A stretch of 64,000 bases of DNA from Sceloporus undulatus (GCF_019175285.1 NC_056527.1:117321418-117385417), one strand, 5' to 3'; positions 9,480-21,566 are shown, counted from the first letter of the stretch. Made by a program: numbers and translations. Notes: generated by a model not told the origin, from the sequence alone.

Positions 9480-9592
9480 GTAGTGGTTTGAATGTTGGAT
9501 TAGGACTCTGGGAAGCAGCAGGGTTCAAATCCTGGCTCAGCCATAGAAACCCACTGGGTGATCTCAGACACTTCATTTTCCTGGAAGGCCAT
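9480..9592 (+). repeat. tRNA-derived SINE head, sense
   Basis: GTAGTGGTTTGAATGTTGG (A-box area) and CAGGGTTCAAATCCTGG (B-box area) are present. It is cut off by the palindrome that follows. Confidence 0.7.
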
Positions 9593-9604
9593 GTTGGAGA
9601 GTAT

Positions 9605-9831
9605 GGCTGCATCCACACTGGAGAAATAACCCGGTTCGGCACCGCTTTAACTCTTTTCTGACTCAAGGCTATAGAATTCTGGAAGTTGGAGTATGTTCTG
9701 GGGCCTTCCTTCCTTAAGCTCTGCTCCGCTCCAGGCCCACAACAAACTCCAACTCCCAGAATTCCATAGCCTTGAGTCAGGGCAGTTAAAGTGGTGTCAA
9801 ACTGGGTTATTTCTCCAGTGTGGATGCAGCC
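9605..9831. mobile_element. Large palindromic MITE
   Basis: A near-perfect palindrome. The left arm starts GGCTGCATCCACACTGGAG and the right arm ends with its inverse CTCCAGTGTGGATGCAGCC; the inner arms are TCAAGGCTATAGAATTCTGG / CCAGAATTCCATAGCCTTGA with a short unpaired centre. It is a non-autonomous DNA transposon by structure. I could not define a target duplication, so the superfamily is open. Confidence 0.8.
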
Positions 9832-9907
9832 CATGACATTGCACCATTTCCAAGATGCAACTTTGCTGGGCATGGCATGCATCTTGTTCCTTGTTAGTTT
9901 GACTTAC

Positions 9908-10072
9908 CGGAAACCAAGAAGACAATCCCTCCTCCCATGGCAATGCGTGCCTTCTTGGTCTTGTCGTCCCCTCCGCAGCGGGTGCACTTCATTCCCATGG
10001 TGGCAATGCCCATGGCGATGACCCCCAAGACAATAGAGACCACCATCAGGGCCCGGGTGGCTTGGAGAGAGG
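9908..10072 (-). CDS. CLDN7: CLDN7 coding exon 2
   Basis: One hundred and sixty-five bases encode A75 (split) to G130 (split): [11 protein letters not shown], transmembrane helix 2, the short intracellular loop [13 protein letters not shown] and the start of transmembrane helix 3 ([13 protein letters not shown]). R81 of the conserved 'ATRAL' is present. The [16 protein letters not shown] loop is diagnostic for claudin-7 over claudin-1. The acceptor is TTTTCCCAG (AG at 10074-10073) and the donor is CCG|GTAAGT (GT at 9907-9906). Confidence 0.96.
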
Positions 10073-10351
10073 CTGGGAAAAAAGAGGAACATGGGGAAAG
10101 AAAGAGGTCAAATTTCCAGATGATGAACATTTCCAGCATAGTCGTTGTGGTTGGCAGATTGTGGAAGTTGTAGTCAAAGGGGAGAGAGGTACAATTTGTG
10201 GCCATGAAAGCAGACAAGACCCTTTTTCCAGACCCCAAATGAGCAATTCCTTAAAAATAGAAAATGTCCAACATCTGCACCCTTTTACAGACTGAAAGTG
10301 GCTTTGTGGCTTTAGAGATCCAAAATGCCTTGTACATAATTGGGTTTGGCA

Positions 10352-10562
10352 TAAAGTTGTCATGCGCCTTCAAGTCCTCTCTGACTTATGACAGTCCTAA
10401 GGCGAACCAATCATGGAGTTTTCTTGGCAAGATTTGCTTAAAGGGGGTTTGCCTCTGCCTTCCTCTGAGGAAGTCACCTGGGGGTTTCCATGACCGAGCT
10501 GGGATTTGAACCCTGGTCTCCAGAGTCATAGTCCCACGCTCAAACCACTACACCATGCTGGT
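10352..10562 (-). repeat. tRNA-derived SINE, near-complete, in CLDN7 intron 1
   Basis: Runs from the CCTTCAAGTCCTCTCTGAC tail block to the head CAAACCACTACACCATGCTGG with GGGATTTGAACCCTGG. Confidence 0.75.
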
Positions 10563-10572
10563 TCCAAATATA

Positions 10573-11316
10573 TGAATAGCTCCTGGTCTTATACATTTTA
10601 TCCATTATTCATTTATTATTCTAAAATAAACTATTTTAAAATCTAATTTTCCAGTAAAAAAAGGCCTTTTGGGGGAGACAACTATAGGACAATAGTGGTT
10701 CTCCCCCATTTTCCCTTTTCTTCCCAGGCTTTCACATCTCTAAACAAGTCAGAAAGACCAAAAGGCAACCCTGTTTTGGGAAAGCTAGGAATCCTGACAG
10801 ATTCGACTCCAACAAACCATCCTCTTCCCTTTCCTTTTTGAGAACTCAGTCCTCTATTAGGGTCCTGCTGCTCCAGGAAACCCAAAAACAGAGCTTGGAT
10901 ATATTAATTTTTGGATTGCAGCTCCCAGAATCCTCTAGCCAGCATGGGTCAGAGGGATTCTGGGAAATCATAGTCCAAAAAGATATTCGTACCAAGCCTT
11001 GCCCAGGAAAATTTGGCACTCAGATCATCGCTACAAACCAACTATTGTGTGTTGACAGCAAATGTTGTGTTTCAATGGACTACACCTTCCAGCATTCCTC
11101 ACCATTGACTGGGACTACTGGGAGTTGTAGCCTGGTGAAAGATATAACACCCATTATAACCGTGGGGAAAACCAGGAGAGGAATACATTTGGGGTGTGTG
11201 TGTTTATATATGTATTAGCAGGATTAACAAAGAACATTATTTTTATAGAAGCAAACGCTTCCAGCTTCCGCCATCTTTAGTTGCTCAAAATAACAGTGAG
11301 CTGGTGGCACTTAAGA
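10573..11316. other. CLDN7 intron 1, little recognisable
   Basis: AT-rich at 10580-10660. At 10905-10985 a short inverted repeat (TGCAGCTCCCAGAATCC ... GGATTCTGGGAAATC) and at 11070-11135 a similar CTACACCTTCCAGCATTCC / GGGAGTTGTAG pair. The rest shows nothing I can name. Confidence 0.5.
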
Positions 11317-11324
11317 CTGTAGAT

Positions 11325-11518
11325 CAGGGGTAGGCAACCTGTGTCCTCCATTTTTTAAAAAAAGTGTCTTCCATTTGAAAATTTTGTCCTACATTTGTCC
11401 TGGTTTATTTATATATTTAATTTTTTTTTAAATTATTTATTTATTTATTGGCTTCGGCCCCCCAGTTGTCTGAGGGACAGCAACCCGGCCCCCGGCTCAA
11501 AAAGGTTGCCTACCCCTG
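11325..11518. mobile_element. hAT-type MITE with 8-bp target duplication
   Basis: Termini CAGGGGTAGGCAACC / GGTTGCCTACCCCTG. The direct repeat CTGTAGAT lies on both sides (11317-11324 and 11519-11526). Eight-base duplications and CAGGG ends mark the hAT superfamily. No transposase frame. Confidence 0.9.
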
Positions 11519-11569
11519 CTGTAGATGAAGGAGTCAAACATATATATGCTTATGTGCTTTATACACTCT

Positions 11570-11587
11570 ATATATATAGGGTAGGGC

Positions 11588-11639
<52 letters not shown>

Positions 11640-11710
11640 ACCACTTTGTTGTCTAATGGCCTGTTGGCTGAAATAAAGTTAGATATGATAGCAACATTGT
11701 GCAACACATG

Positions 11711-11750
<40 letters not shown>

Positions 11751-11780
11751 CACACGTGCACCTCTATATATATATAGGGT
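11570..11780. repeat. Two facing (TA)n(CA)n microsatellites
   Basis: A (TA)n-(CA)n tract at about 11588-11636 and a (CA)n-(TA)n tract at about 11707-11752 are flanked by the same 'CTCTATATATATAGGGTAG' block (11567-11585 and 11762-11780). The repeats are mirrored about a 70-bp centre. Confidence 0.75.
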
Positions 11781-11984
11781 AGATGTCATAACAACAAAGG
11801 AGGACAAGGCGCTGCAAAATGTCAGACATTCAATGTAAAAAAAAAAGCTAAAAATACTCATATAAATGTAAACGCATGCTTCTTAGTCGTTCCCGAAATG
11901 GAGGACATATTGACATTCCTCCTGGAGAGAAGGCTGAAATGGAGAATATGTCTTGGAAAGGAGGACATCTGGTCCCCCTGTGGA

Positions 11985-12045
11985 TTAGGCATCCACAGGG
12001 GTTTCTGGAACCAGACCCCAATTGATACCAAAGGCCTACTGTAAA
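11985..12045. repeat. Tigger-like element, one end only
   Basis: GGCATCCACAGGGGTTTCTGG followed shortly by CCAAAGGCCTACTGTAAA resembles the right terminus of the 'CAGTGGCCCTCC' family. Confidence 0.5.
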
Positions 12046-13110
12046 TTATTACTAATAAAAGCAACAAGTGTGGTTCAAACAATTGTAAAACCAAGTGGAG
12101 ATTCACAGCCACAACCGCAATTCATTTGGTTGTCCACTTCAGTCTAATCCCGCAACCCAGTTACATTTTCTATGGTCTACAGGGAAACGTGTGGAAAAAC
12201 AGAAAACCCCATGGTGTGGTTCCAGGGAAGTGAACGCCCAACAATTTGAGGTCATCTAGACAACTTGTTTAGAAAAGTGAGTGAAGAAAGTGTGGCTGTC
12301 AACACTTGAATGGGGAAGCCACCTAAGAACAGGGTGGGGACAAGAAACAAGAAAAATATGTTTGCAGAATGATGAATGGAGCCAGGGAGGGCAAACAGAA
12401 ATGAATCACCATCTTGAAACTCTTGAAAGTCATCCGGGGAGTCATCCGGAGACACAGAGGGTGATTTTGGACAACACAAAGCAACCTGAAAGAGCAGGTC
12501 TCCAACATTGTACAGGTGAAAACCGAGACATGTGGGGCCAAAGAACCTCAAAGTGTGCCCAAAAAGGGCAAAGGTTATTAATGAGGAAGAGCAGACAAGC
12601 TGGGAGATGCTGCAGCAGTTTGCTTTTGCTGGAGCTGACTGGGAAGGATACCATTCTGCCTTTTTCTTTCTCTCCTCCTGCTGCGTTAACTGAGTGCAAA
12701 GCATTTTCCCCCTTTAAATTCAGTTTCCAGCAATAGAAGTAAGGGAGGGGGAAATGGGGGAGAAGAGAGAAACTGGGACATTTTAAAAGCAGCTGGAAAA
12801 GCAGGAAGGCAGAGGATTGATCTGGGTTGTCCCTATCAGATCAGGACAGTTGGAGAGTATGTTGTTGCTGTTGTAAACTCTCGACAAATACAACTAGTTG
12901 ATTCCTCAGTTAGGTAGGAAAGCTTTTCAAATCCAGAACCCAAAGTTTTGCTGGCACACCGCTCATACATGACCTTCACAATCTGTGAATGACCATCTCT
13001 CCCAGTATGAACCTGTTTTAGGATCTCTCTCTGTATGTGCTGCATTTTTATTGTGTGTTTCTTCTTTTTAAATTATTTTATAGTCTTTTAAGTACTGATA
13101 CATTAATGTG
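12046..13110. other. CLDN7 intron 1, apparently unique sequence
   Basis: Over a kilobase without a repeat I recognise. Open frames near 12250-12740 on both strands overlap one another, lack homology I know, and do not look coding. Confidence 0.5.
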
Positions 13111-13111
13111 T

Positions 13112-13180
13112 GTTGTGTACCTGTCGTTTCCGGCCTATGGCGACGCTAAGGCAAAGCTATAATGGGGTTTTCTTGGCCCA
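13112..13180 (-). repeat. SINE tail piece, antisense
   Basis: GTTTCCGGCCTATGGCGACGC and AATGGGGTTTTCTTGGCC are the tail landmarks. It is cut off by a Tigger-like end. Confidence 0.6.
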
Positions 13181-13184
13181 GATT

Positions 13185-13288
13185 GGAACCAAACTCAAGT
13201 GGGTACCAAGGGCCTCCTGTATTTTTTCAGATGAGGGTATGTGAAACCACAGATCCTGAAGTCAAGGATATGGGGGTCACACTGTATT
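13185..13288. repeat. Tigger-like element remnant
   Basis: GGGTACCAAGGGCCTCCTGTA and ATATGGGGGTCACACTGTA are two facing or repeated termini with little between. Confidence 0.45.
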
Positions 13289-13311
13289 AGGTTTTAATTC
13301 CTGTTTGTTAT

Positions 13312-13475
13312 TTCAAGTTATTTCTGAATTATGGTGACCCTATAATGGGGTTTTCATGGCAAGATTTGTTCATAAGGGGTTTGTTATTGCCTTCCTCTGA
13401 AGCTGAGAGTATGATTTCCCCAAGGTCACCCAGTGAGTTTCCATAGCCAAGTGAGGATTCAAACCATGCCCTATG
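13312..13475 (-). repeat. tRNA-derived SINE, antisense
   Basis: Tail block TTCTGAATTATGGTGACCC through CTCTGAAGCTGAGAG to the head GAGGATTCAAACC; it stops at the CR1 fragment. Confidence 0.65.
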
Positions 13476-13950
13476 ACTATGAGGAATGCCTTAGGGAGCT
13501 GGGGGTGTTTAGGCTGGAGACAGTTAAGAGGTGATATGATAGCACTGTTTAAGTATTTGAAGGGATGTCATATTCAGGAGGGAGCCAGCAGGGACGTAGC
13601 CAAGGGGGGGCTTCTTGGGGTCCGGGCCCCCCCTTCCATTAGAAAAATGAATGGTGTGTGCAGCTGCGCCACCGCACCCAAGCCCCATTATAATGGTGGC
13701 ACTTAGTCTGGACCCCCCCCTCCTAAAATCCTAGCTATGTCCCTGGAGCCAGCTTGTTTTCTGCTGCTCCAGAGACTAGGACCCGGAACAATGGATGCAA
13801 GCTGCAGGAAAAGAGATTCCACCTCAACATTAGGAGGAACCTTCTGACAATGAGCTGTTTGACAGTGAAACACACTCCTTCCTTGGGAGTGTGGTGGAGG
13901 CTCCTTCCTAGGAGGTCTTTAAACAAAGGCTGGATGGCCATCTGTCAAGG
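13476..13950 (+). repeat. CR1-group LINE 3' region, interrupted by a hAT element
   Basis: Sense reading gives the CR1 C-terminal relic (RGDMIALFKYLKGCHIQEGA, then after the insertion KLQEKRFHLNIRR-type and SLGVWWRLLP). The hAT element at 13590-13744 splits it, and joining its flanks is consistent with an uninterrupted CR1 before that event. Confidence 0.8.
13590..13744. mobile_element. hAT-type MITE inside CR1, with target duplication
   Basis: Termini (C)AGGGACGTAGC / GCTATGTCCCT(G). The direct repeat GGAGCCAGC flanks it at 13581-13589 and 13745-13753; the extra base is shared with the terminus, so an 8-bp hAT duplication fits. About 155 bp, with GC-rich content. Confidence 0.85.
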
Positions 13951-13979
13951 AGATTTACCTTCCTCTCCAACTTACTCAG

Positions 13980-14078
13980 TGTTACCTCATGGGTTTCCAT
14001 GGCTGAGTAGTGATTTGAACCTTGGTCTCCAAAGTCCTACTCTAACACTGAAACCACTATACCACATTGACTCTTTGA
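13980..14078 (-). repeat. SINE head, antisense
   Basis: TGGGTTTCCATGGCTGAG to AAACCACTATACCACATTG is the tRNA-like head half. From here to 14580 the intron shows nothing I recognise. Confidence 0.65.
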
Positions 14079-14587
14079 TTCACATACCCTTTTGTAAAAT
14101 TCATAGTATGTGAGCCAACTTGGGTCCCATTTGGGAGAAAAGCATGATAAAAATTAAATAAAACAACATGTTGAATAAAGCTGTAGCAGGGACCTAGTAT
14201 TTCTTACTGGGCCGATATCTGTTGGAAACAGCACTGAGTTCCACGGATCTTCTGCCTCCTAAAGAACCCAATTGTCTAAACATGGCTAGCCCTCCATTAT
14301 TCAGCTTAACCAAGGAGGCTTTCCTTCAAAGCTTTTAAGTGCCAACTAATCCCATAATGGTCGAGGATGATATTTGCCTTTCCTGTTTCTACAGCCAAAA
14401 ACACTCAAAGTCTGTCCATTTATGTCCAATGGATCGTCTTTCCCCCAGGCAAAGATTTCATTCATTGAACGAAGAGATTGATCTTTGCACAAGATGGGTT
14501 TGAAAATCACACAATCCTAATTCATCAGACAACAGCACAAAACCTTCGCACAATGATTTATTTTTGGGAAACCCTTCCATGCATCAT

Positions 14588-14796
14588 GGGGATTCCAGGG
14601 ACTTGGAGATCAGGGTTCGAATCCCTTCTTGGTCATGGAAACCCACTGGGTGATTTTGGGCACACTCTCAAAGGATGGCAATGGCAACCCTCCTCCTGAG
14701 AAACCTGCCAAGAAAACCCCATGATAGGTCACCTTAGGGTTGCCATAAGTCGGAAAGGACTTGAAGGCACACAGCAACAACAAACAGGTGGACAGC
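14588..14796 (+). repeat. tRNA-derived SINE, sense
   Basis: The B-box CAGGGTTCGAATCCC, CCACTGGGTGATTTTGGGC, GCCATAAGTCGGAAAGGAC and a short CAACAACAA tail are all present. Confidence 0.8.
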
Positions 14797-15219
14797 AGGG
14801 TTATTTCAAATTTCCACCTTCTCCAACATCTTACTTTCCAGAAGCAGACTTTAGAAAAGTGATTTTGGAGAACTACAAATCCCCAAGTGGCACAGAAAGA
14901 AAAGTGGAAGGCAATCTAGAATGACACCTCCGTTCCGTTTCCCACCTTTGGCCTCTCTCCAGGTAGAATTTCAAGGAGGTGGAAAGAAGTCAAAGTCTAA
15001 AAGAGAACTTTGCTAGCAGAGAGCAATAAAAACACACCTTATTTAACTCTTTGTGGGCTCCATGAACAACCCAGAGGACAAGCAGAGCTCCTAAAGACCT
15101 GCCTGTGGGAATCCCCTCTTCCTCCGTACAACACTGAGTAAACTGCGTGTAAATGGCCACGCAACATCAGAGTGTGGTCAATATGGCAACATTTATTACG
15201 GAGGAAGAACACACACATT

Positions 15220-15333
15220 TTGGCTGCATCCACACTGGAGAAATAACCCGGTTTGGTACTGCTTTAACTGCCCTGGCTCAAGGCTATGGTATTCTGGGAG
15301 CTGGAGTTTGTTGTGGGCCCAGAGCAGAGCATC
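15220..15333. repeat. Large palindromic MITE, left half
   Basis: Starts GGCTGCATCCACACTGGAG and runs through TATTCTGGGAGCTGGAG to the GGGCCCAGAGCAG centre. The second arm is missing. Confidence 0.7.
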
Positions 15334-15659
15334 ATTGTAACTTGTAACCTTCCTTTTTATTTTAAGATTTAACTTGTAAGGTTCCTTTTTTCATTTTAAC
15401 TAGTGAGCTTCCTAAAGTCCCAGTTTCAGAGGAAAAGGCACCATATAAATGATGAGGATGATAGGCCTGCAAAAGTTGTAAAAATCCCTATAGAGTTCAT
15501 TGTTCAGATTAAAAAAATAATAGAAGATAATATGACAGAACTAACCATGGTTGAGAAGAAGAAACCTTGAATTACTGATGTGGCAATCCCTTGGGACAGG
15601 AGAATGTATGATAAAGAGAGGAGGGAAATATGAAACATTTAGAGCTAAATATGGAGATC

Positions 15660-15873
15660 CAGGCTGTTGCCACATTAGAGATTGACACCGCTTTCTCTGC
15701 CATGGCTCCATGCTATGGAATCCTGGGATTTGTAGCTTGTTGTGACACTAGAGCGCTCTCAGAGAAGGCTAAATATCTCACAAAACAACAAACCCCAGCA
15801 TCCCATAGCCATGGAACTGGAGCCATGGCGGTTAAAGCGGTATCAGACTGCATTCACTCTGCAGTGTAGATGC
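15660..15873. repeat. Palindromic MITE
   Basis: Core GGAATCCTGGGATTTGTAG / CAAACCCCAGCATCCC and right end CTCTGCAGTGTAGATGCAG. The left tip is degraded. Confidence 0.7.
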
Positions 15874-16742
15874 AGTTTCTGTGATGCTGTGAAAAGAAAA
15901 CAATGATGTTTCCAAGAGGTGTTCTAGGAACAAATCCAAACAGAATGGAAACCGGCTGAAGGAAATGGCCACAGATAAGATCACAATTGCACCGTTACAA
16001 AAAGCCACGCTACTTGGACCCTGCCATATTCTCTATCTGATGATGCTTCACTCAATTTAATGGGTTCTTATTTTGGACTACAAGTCCCCATAATCCCCCT
16101 ACTAGCATGGCTAATTGGAAAGAGGACTCTGAGGACTATACTGCTCAGCATGCTGCAACCAGCATGGCCACTCAGAAAAGTTACCTTCTTGGCTACAGCT
16201 GCTGGCATGAAATGAGCGTGGAAAAGTTATAACTTGCGGCTGGGCACTGCAACACCCAGAATTCCCCAGCCATCGTGGCAATGTGGAAATGGGTCTTTTG
16301 GGCTCTACAACACCCAGAATCCACCAAGCATATTATGGGGCTGTAGTCCCCAAAAACAAACAAAAGAACGCTGCCAAGCTCCCTGCCTTTCAAAGCAGCG
16401 CATGAGAATTTGAAGGTGTTCTGAAACAGCTGCAGGTTAAGTCTCATTTATCCGGAATCCCCAAATACTCCAAAATCCAATATTATGAGATAGTGACACC
16501 TTTGCTTTCTGATGGTTCAGCATACACAAACTTTGTTTCATGCACAACAGTATTTTAAAAATATTGTGTATAAAGTTACCTTCAGGTTATATGTATAAGG
16601 AATATACAAAACAGAAATCTCCAAGATGTTTCCTTATGCAAATGTTCAAAAATTGAGGGGGCAGGATCCAAATTCCAAAATACTTCTGGTCCGAAGCATT
16701 TCGGATAAGGGAGACTAACCTGTATTACATTACTATATGTAT

Positions 16743-16976
16743 TTGTTGTTGTTGTGTGCCTCCGCAATTTCTGACGTATGGCAACCCCAAAGCCATCCTA
16801 TCATTTTTCTTGGAAAGTTTCTTCAGAGGAGACTTGCCAATTGCCATCCTCTGAGGCTAAGAGTGTGTGGCTTACCCAAGGTCACCAATGGGTTTTATGC
16901 TTGAGCGAGGAATCGAACCCTGATCTCCAGGGCCATAGTCTAGCATTCAAACTACTATACCACACTGACTCTCAAA
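16743..16976 (-). repeat. tRNA-derived SINE, complete, antisense
   Basis: (TTG)n at the left end, all internal landmarks, and the head ending CAAACTACTATACCACACTG. The preceding 16070-16440 has several ACTCCCAGAATCC-type short inverted repeats, and 16441-16725 holds a degraded Tigger-like element (TCCAAAATCC...GGATAAGGGAG). Confidence 0.75.
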
Positions 16977-17651
16977 ATATAGATGATACATCATGACATA
17001 TCATAAATGATAAGAATTGAGTTACTGACAACGTGAAACTTGCTCTCTTCAGGCAATGGCAAGAACTCAAAACTTGCCCTTAACTTTTCTTAATGCCACC
17101 GACTCGGTGGCCATTTTAGGCCAATGTGGTGGCCATTTTGGACATATCTGGTGGAGACAGTGGAGAAAAATGGATGCTCAGAGCTGGCCAGGTGTTGACG
17201 TGTGGGAGAAAAAGACAGCGAATGAGAGCTCTTTGGGTTTGCAAAGAGGCCCTTCCCGGCTCCAACTTTCATGGCACGCTTGGCCGGGTGGCTGATCGGA
17301 ATTCAAGCCCGGACTGCCCCACCCATCGCTCTTGCTCTCCCCACAGGTAATGTGACATCACCTCTCCCCAGGGACAGGTGCGCACGCAAATGCGCTGAGC
17401 TACAACGGACACCACTCACCAGCCAAGCTTCAGTGGAAAAAAATAGTTTCACTGAAACCGATATGATCAGTTTCAGAGACAGAAGAGGAGAGTGGGGCCT
17501 AGTGGCTAAAGCAGGGTTTGGGAGGCATTAGAGGCAGAGCCCCTGTTTTGGGGGGCAAGGAAGCGTCATTTTTCAAGACATTTTGGCAGTTGCAGATCCC
17601 AGCAGGATTTCTCAAATAAAATAACCCCTCTCCCTCCAGAACCCAGATTTG

Positions 17652-18013
17652 TACAGCTGACCTTGTGTATTCACAGATTCTTTTTCCACTGATTCAACTA
17701 TCCATAGCTTGAAGATATGTATTGTATTCCAAACAATACATACCTTCCAAAAGGCAAACCTTAATTTTGCCATTTTAGGCAGTCGGCCCTCCATATCCAC
17801 CGATTCTTTATCTACAGATTGAACCATCCATGACTTAAAAATAACCCCAAAACATCTAAACTCCAAATAGCAAACTTTGATTTTGCTATTTTAGGTAAGG
17901 GATGCTATTTTCCTATGCCACTGCCTTTAAAGGGACTTGAGTACCCATGGATTTGGGTATCTATAGGGGGTCCTGGAAACAAAACCCAGCAGATACCAAG
18001 GGCCCAGTGTAAT
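17652..18013. mobile_element. Two overlapping Tigger-like elements
   Basis: A left end TACAGCTGACCTTGTGTATTC is followed 135 bp later by a second left end GCAGTCGGCCCTCCATATCC, and then a single right half ending GGGCCCAGTGTA. Either one copy inserted in another or an internal duplication arose. Confidence 0.65.
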
Positions 18014-18295
18014 TTTTTTGCCCTTTCAACTAGCTGCTCATCCAAAATGGCTTACAAGCCCAAATCTGGGTTACAATCCTGATTCGCCACCTAAAATGGG
18101 TTACAAACCAGATTTGGCATCAAGGCTTAAGAAGTTACCATTTCTGGGGTATGATTTTCAGCATCTCAGACAATGAAGGAAAGCTGAGAGTTCTGCAAAA
18201 GTGATTTTGGGGGACAACAACTCCCATCATCCCCAAAGCCCCTTCCCAGCATTTCATACAGTCTTGTTTCCCCAGAGACCACCTCGCTGTCCAAG

Positions 18296-18473
18296 GATGC
18301 ATCCACAGTGGAGAAATAATCCAGTTTGGCACCGCTTTAACTCTTTTCTGGCTCCAGGCTATGGAATTCTGGGAGTTGGAGTTTGTTGTGGGCCCCAGAA
18401 TTCCATAGCTGTGAGACAGGGCACTTAAAGAGGTGCCAAACCGGGTTATTTCTCCAGTGTGGATGCAGCCCCA
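18296..18473. mobile_element. Large palindromic MITE
   Basis: GGATGCATCCACAGTGGAG at left, CTCCAGTGTGGATGCAGCC at right, with the inner GGAATTCTGGGAGTTGGAG and a collapsed second core. About 178 bp, shorter than the 227-bp copy at 9605. Confidence 0.75.
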
Positions 18474-20554
18474 GACTAATGCTCTCTTTTCTGTTTCTTT
18501 CCAGATAGTCTGGCTCTTCAGCCATCGACCACAGACCAGCAGAATCTGAGAAATGGGCGCAAAAATGGCACACACATGCGCACACAGGCTTCCCAGAGGT
18601 GGCAAAGCAGCCTGTGGTGAAAGTTTCGCTCTGCGTCAGGCTGCTTTCCGGCACCACTTGGTTCCCCATGACCCTTGCGGTTGCACTTTTGCCACGGACA
18701 GAGCAAGTTTGTTTTCTCAAAGAATGAAATGTGATAAGATATGGGTACTTCTCGGCAAGCGGCGAGGCTGGGCTTTATAAACAGACTAACAGAGGCAAGT
18801 GAGAGTCAGAAATGCACGGAAAGAGGCCTGTCCTGGTTTCCTTATCTGCAGCTAGACCAAACTCCCATATGACAGAACTTGGAATGGACTACAACTCCCC
18901 ATAATCCCCCAGCCAGATAACTGGGGACCCTGGGAGTTGTAGTGCCCCGCAAAAGGAGTTCTTCTGGAGATTAAATGAATCCTAATTTCTAGGTTTGTTC
19001 CATATACACACTAGAAACAACTCCAAACAGCTTAGCTTCTTTTTGCAAAGGTCTAGTAGTCTACAATTTCCTCTGCTCCAACCATTAATCTTCATTCCCT
19101 TCCTGTGTGCAAACCATCACTTGTGTCCACCGCTGGGGTGCTGAGGGTCAGTTTCTCCCTTCCTTCCCTATGGCAGGCACCCTGTCAATCTGGCCTGAGC
19201 CAAGATGTTTTGGATTGCAGTACCCATCATCCTCAGACACTGGTGATGGCTGTGTCTGGTGTGGACTATAGGACAAAATACAAGAAGGGCAAAGATGGAA
19301 GAGGTTCCCTGGTACAGTTTATAAACAGCTACCATCATCCCTTCTTCTTGACTGCACCTACTCAGGCTGATGGGTGTTGCAGTCCATCAAAGGGCATGCA
19401 TTGCCTTCCCCAGCCCAGAAAATTAAGACATTAATTTAACTTAATACTCAGTTCTCCTATTTATCCTACAGTTGCCTGACTTGGGCACAAGAACTAGGAG
19501 AAACGCCAGCCCTTTAAGCCCATTTCAGAAACGGGAAAGATTCAATGGTTGCCAACTGCGAAACAGCAGAGGGCTCCTGTGCCTCCAAGAGCTGAATTTA
19601 AGAGGGAATTTTCCTTCATATGTAAGTTCTGTCAAGTTCTTAAAGATGGAGGGGCCCTGGTCACCCGGGGAGAGTAGGAGGCCTTTTGTTTTCAAGATAC
19701 GGTGCGTATATTAAATTTTGCAAGCTATTTTGTCCATTTTAGGACCAAAAAACCTCCAAAGCACTCCTAAAATTCACCCCAAGGGCCTCGCCCCTGGTGT
19801 TTTTCCTTGCTTCGGACATTTGCCCCACCCAGAACCCCCACCCAGCTCCTTCAAGCAACAAAACTTCAGGCAGCCTTAGAAGAAAACAGAAAAGCAAGGC
19901 CAAAAAGAGAGATTTCCTACTGAACAGTGTTGGGCTGCAGCCATTTAGAAAAGCAGAGGCACCTGCCTTATACTTTGGAACAGAATGGGTTTTGTGGGAG
20001 TTGTAGTCCAGCACATTTGGGGGGCAGTTTGAAGGGAAACTCTCCTAAATCCACCACAGGACTCCTGGCTTCTTTGGAAATAAAGCCAATGACAATCCTG
20101 AAAGAATGAGAATCTAATTCAAACGTCCAGGAGCTCAATCTCTCCTCCAGCCAGGAGCACAGGCGACATTCTCAGCCCAGGGTCCACTCCAGAATCACAA
20201 CAGACCACTCCTGAAAACATACAGGTGAAGTACCTTTCTTCTTGCAAAGTCAAGACAATATTAATCTGGGATTACTCAGGGTTTACACAGAGGTTGCTCA
20301 GACTTTACTCAAGGGTTAATCTTGGTTTACTCATGCTTCACTCAGGGTCGTCAAACAGGGTCCCTGGTCTGTTCAGCAAGAATAAAAATAGGCCACAAAA
20401 AGAGGTAGGGCAGAAATTCAGTCCCTCTTTGCCAAACTGTTTCATCCCTCCCTTCCTAACAAGGGAAGCCCAGGCCCATCGCCCACTGGCACAGAAACCG
20501 CTGAGCCCACCTGGCTGAACCAGCCCAGAGAACAGCAGCAGCTTAGAGTAGACC
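18474..20554. other. CLDN7 intron 1, mostly unassigned
   Basis: Contains short inverted repeats of the CTACAACTCCC type near 18890-18950 and 19985-20010 but no gene and no landmark repeat otherwise. Overlapping frames at 18550-18780 and 19740-20010 have no homology I recognise. Confidence 0.45.
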
Positions 20555-20745
20555 TTAGGCAGGACTTTGCTGTTAATGTAACTATTTTCAGCATGTAATC
20601 TGTACTTGTTTGTTATTTTGCTGTTACTTTATTGTTATAATATTGCTGTGATGTTATTGATGGGGGGTGTATTTTGTATTTTTGATGCCTTTGTCTTGTA
20701 ATCCGCCTTGATTCCGTTAGGAAAAGGCGGAATATAAATAAATCA

Positions 20746-20778
<33 letters not shown>
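20555..20778 (+). repeat. LINE/SINE 3' end with (ATT)n tail
   Basis: A typical 3' end: TAATCCGCCTTGATTCCG, then AAGGCGGAATATAAATAAAT, then about ten ATT units. This is the terminal signature of reptilian CR1/L2-group elements. Confidence 0.65.
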
Positions 20779-21067
20779 AGTACATTATCACCCAACATCC
20801 ACAACACAGTGATTGCCTTTCATTGGGCCAACTAAAATATGTATTCTTCCCCACTCCATGACAGTTTTCTCTTCCTAACATCAGTTGTTGTCTCCCAACA
20901 AATAGTTCCCGCCATCTCCCCAAATGTTTTCTGGTTGCCACCAGTTTACAATACCACCTTTGATATCTGTATATCATTTTATTGTTCCATAAAACACACA
21001 TCTACTTCCAAACTCTGGGATCCTTGGGGGCTCTAACTCTGAAATCCTTCCATCTGCCCTAGATGCC

Positions 21068-21180
21068 AAAAGGGTCACAGAATCACAGAACTATGGAGCT
21101 GGAAGGGACCCCAAGGTTCATATAGTCCAACCTCCTTTCTATAGACATCTCCTTCTGCCTACTAGTTCCTGCATAATTTC
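21068..21180 (-). repeat. CR1-group 3' end, antisense
   Basis: CACAGAATCACAGAACTATGG followed by GGAAGGGACCCCAAGG and AGTCCAACCTCC, the usual antisense CR1 terminal segment. Confidence 0.7.
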
Positions 21181-21256
21181 ATTTCAAATTGCACCTTTCT
21201 GGCAGAGCCCTAAGTGGTTTTGCCTATGAAACTCTGTAAGGACTGCTATGGTAAGA

Positions 21257-21566
21257 TAGTTGAACCTCCTTATCCATGCATTCTTCATCCACAGCTTGGA
21301 AATACTCAAAACATATATACTGTACCTTCCAAAAAGCAAACCTTGGTTTTGCCATTTTATATAAGGGATACTATTTTACAATGCCATTGTATTTAATGAG
21401 GCTTGAGCACCCAGAGATGTTGGTCTCCACAGGGGTCCTGGAACCACACCCAAAGAGATAACAAGGCTCAGTGATAACGATAACAGTACTCCATTGTATT
21501 TAATGGGACTTTAGCAGCCACAGATTTTGGTATCCATGGGAGTCCTAGAATCACACTCACAGCAGA

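Noticed and set aside
12252-12736. Opposing 150-residue frames in CLDN7 intron 1 as a nested gene
   Set aside because: No recognisable domain, both strands open over the same bases, and no splice or promoter context.
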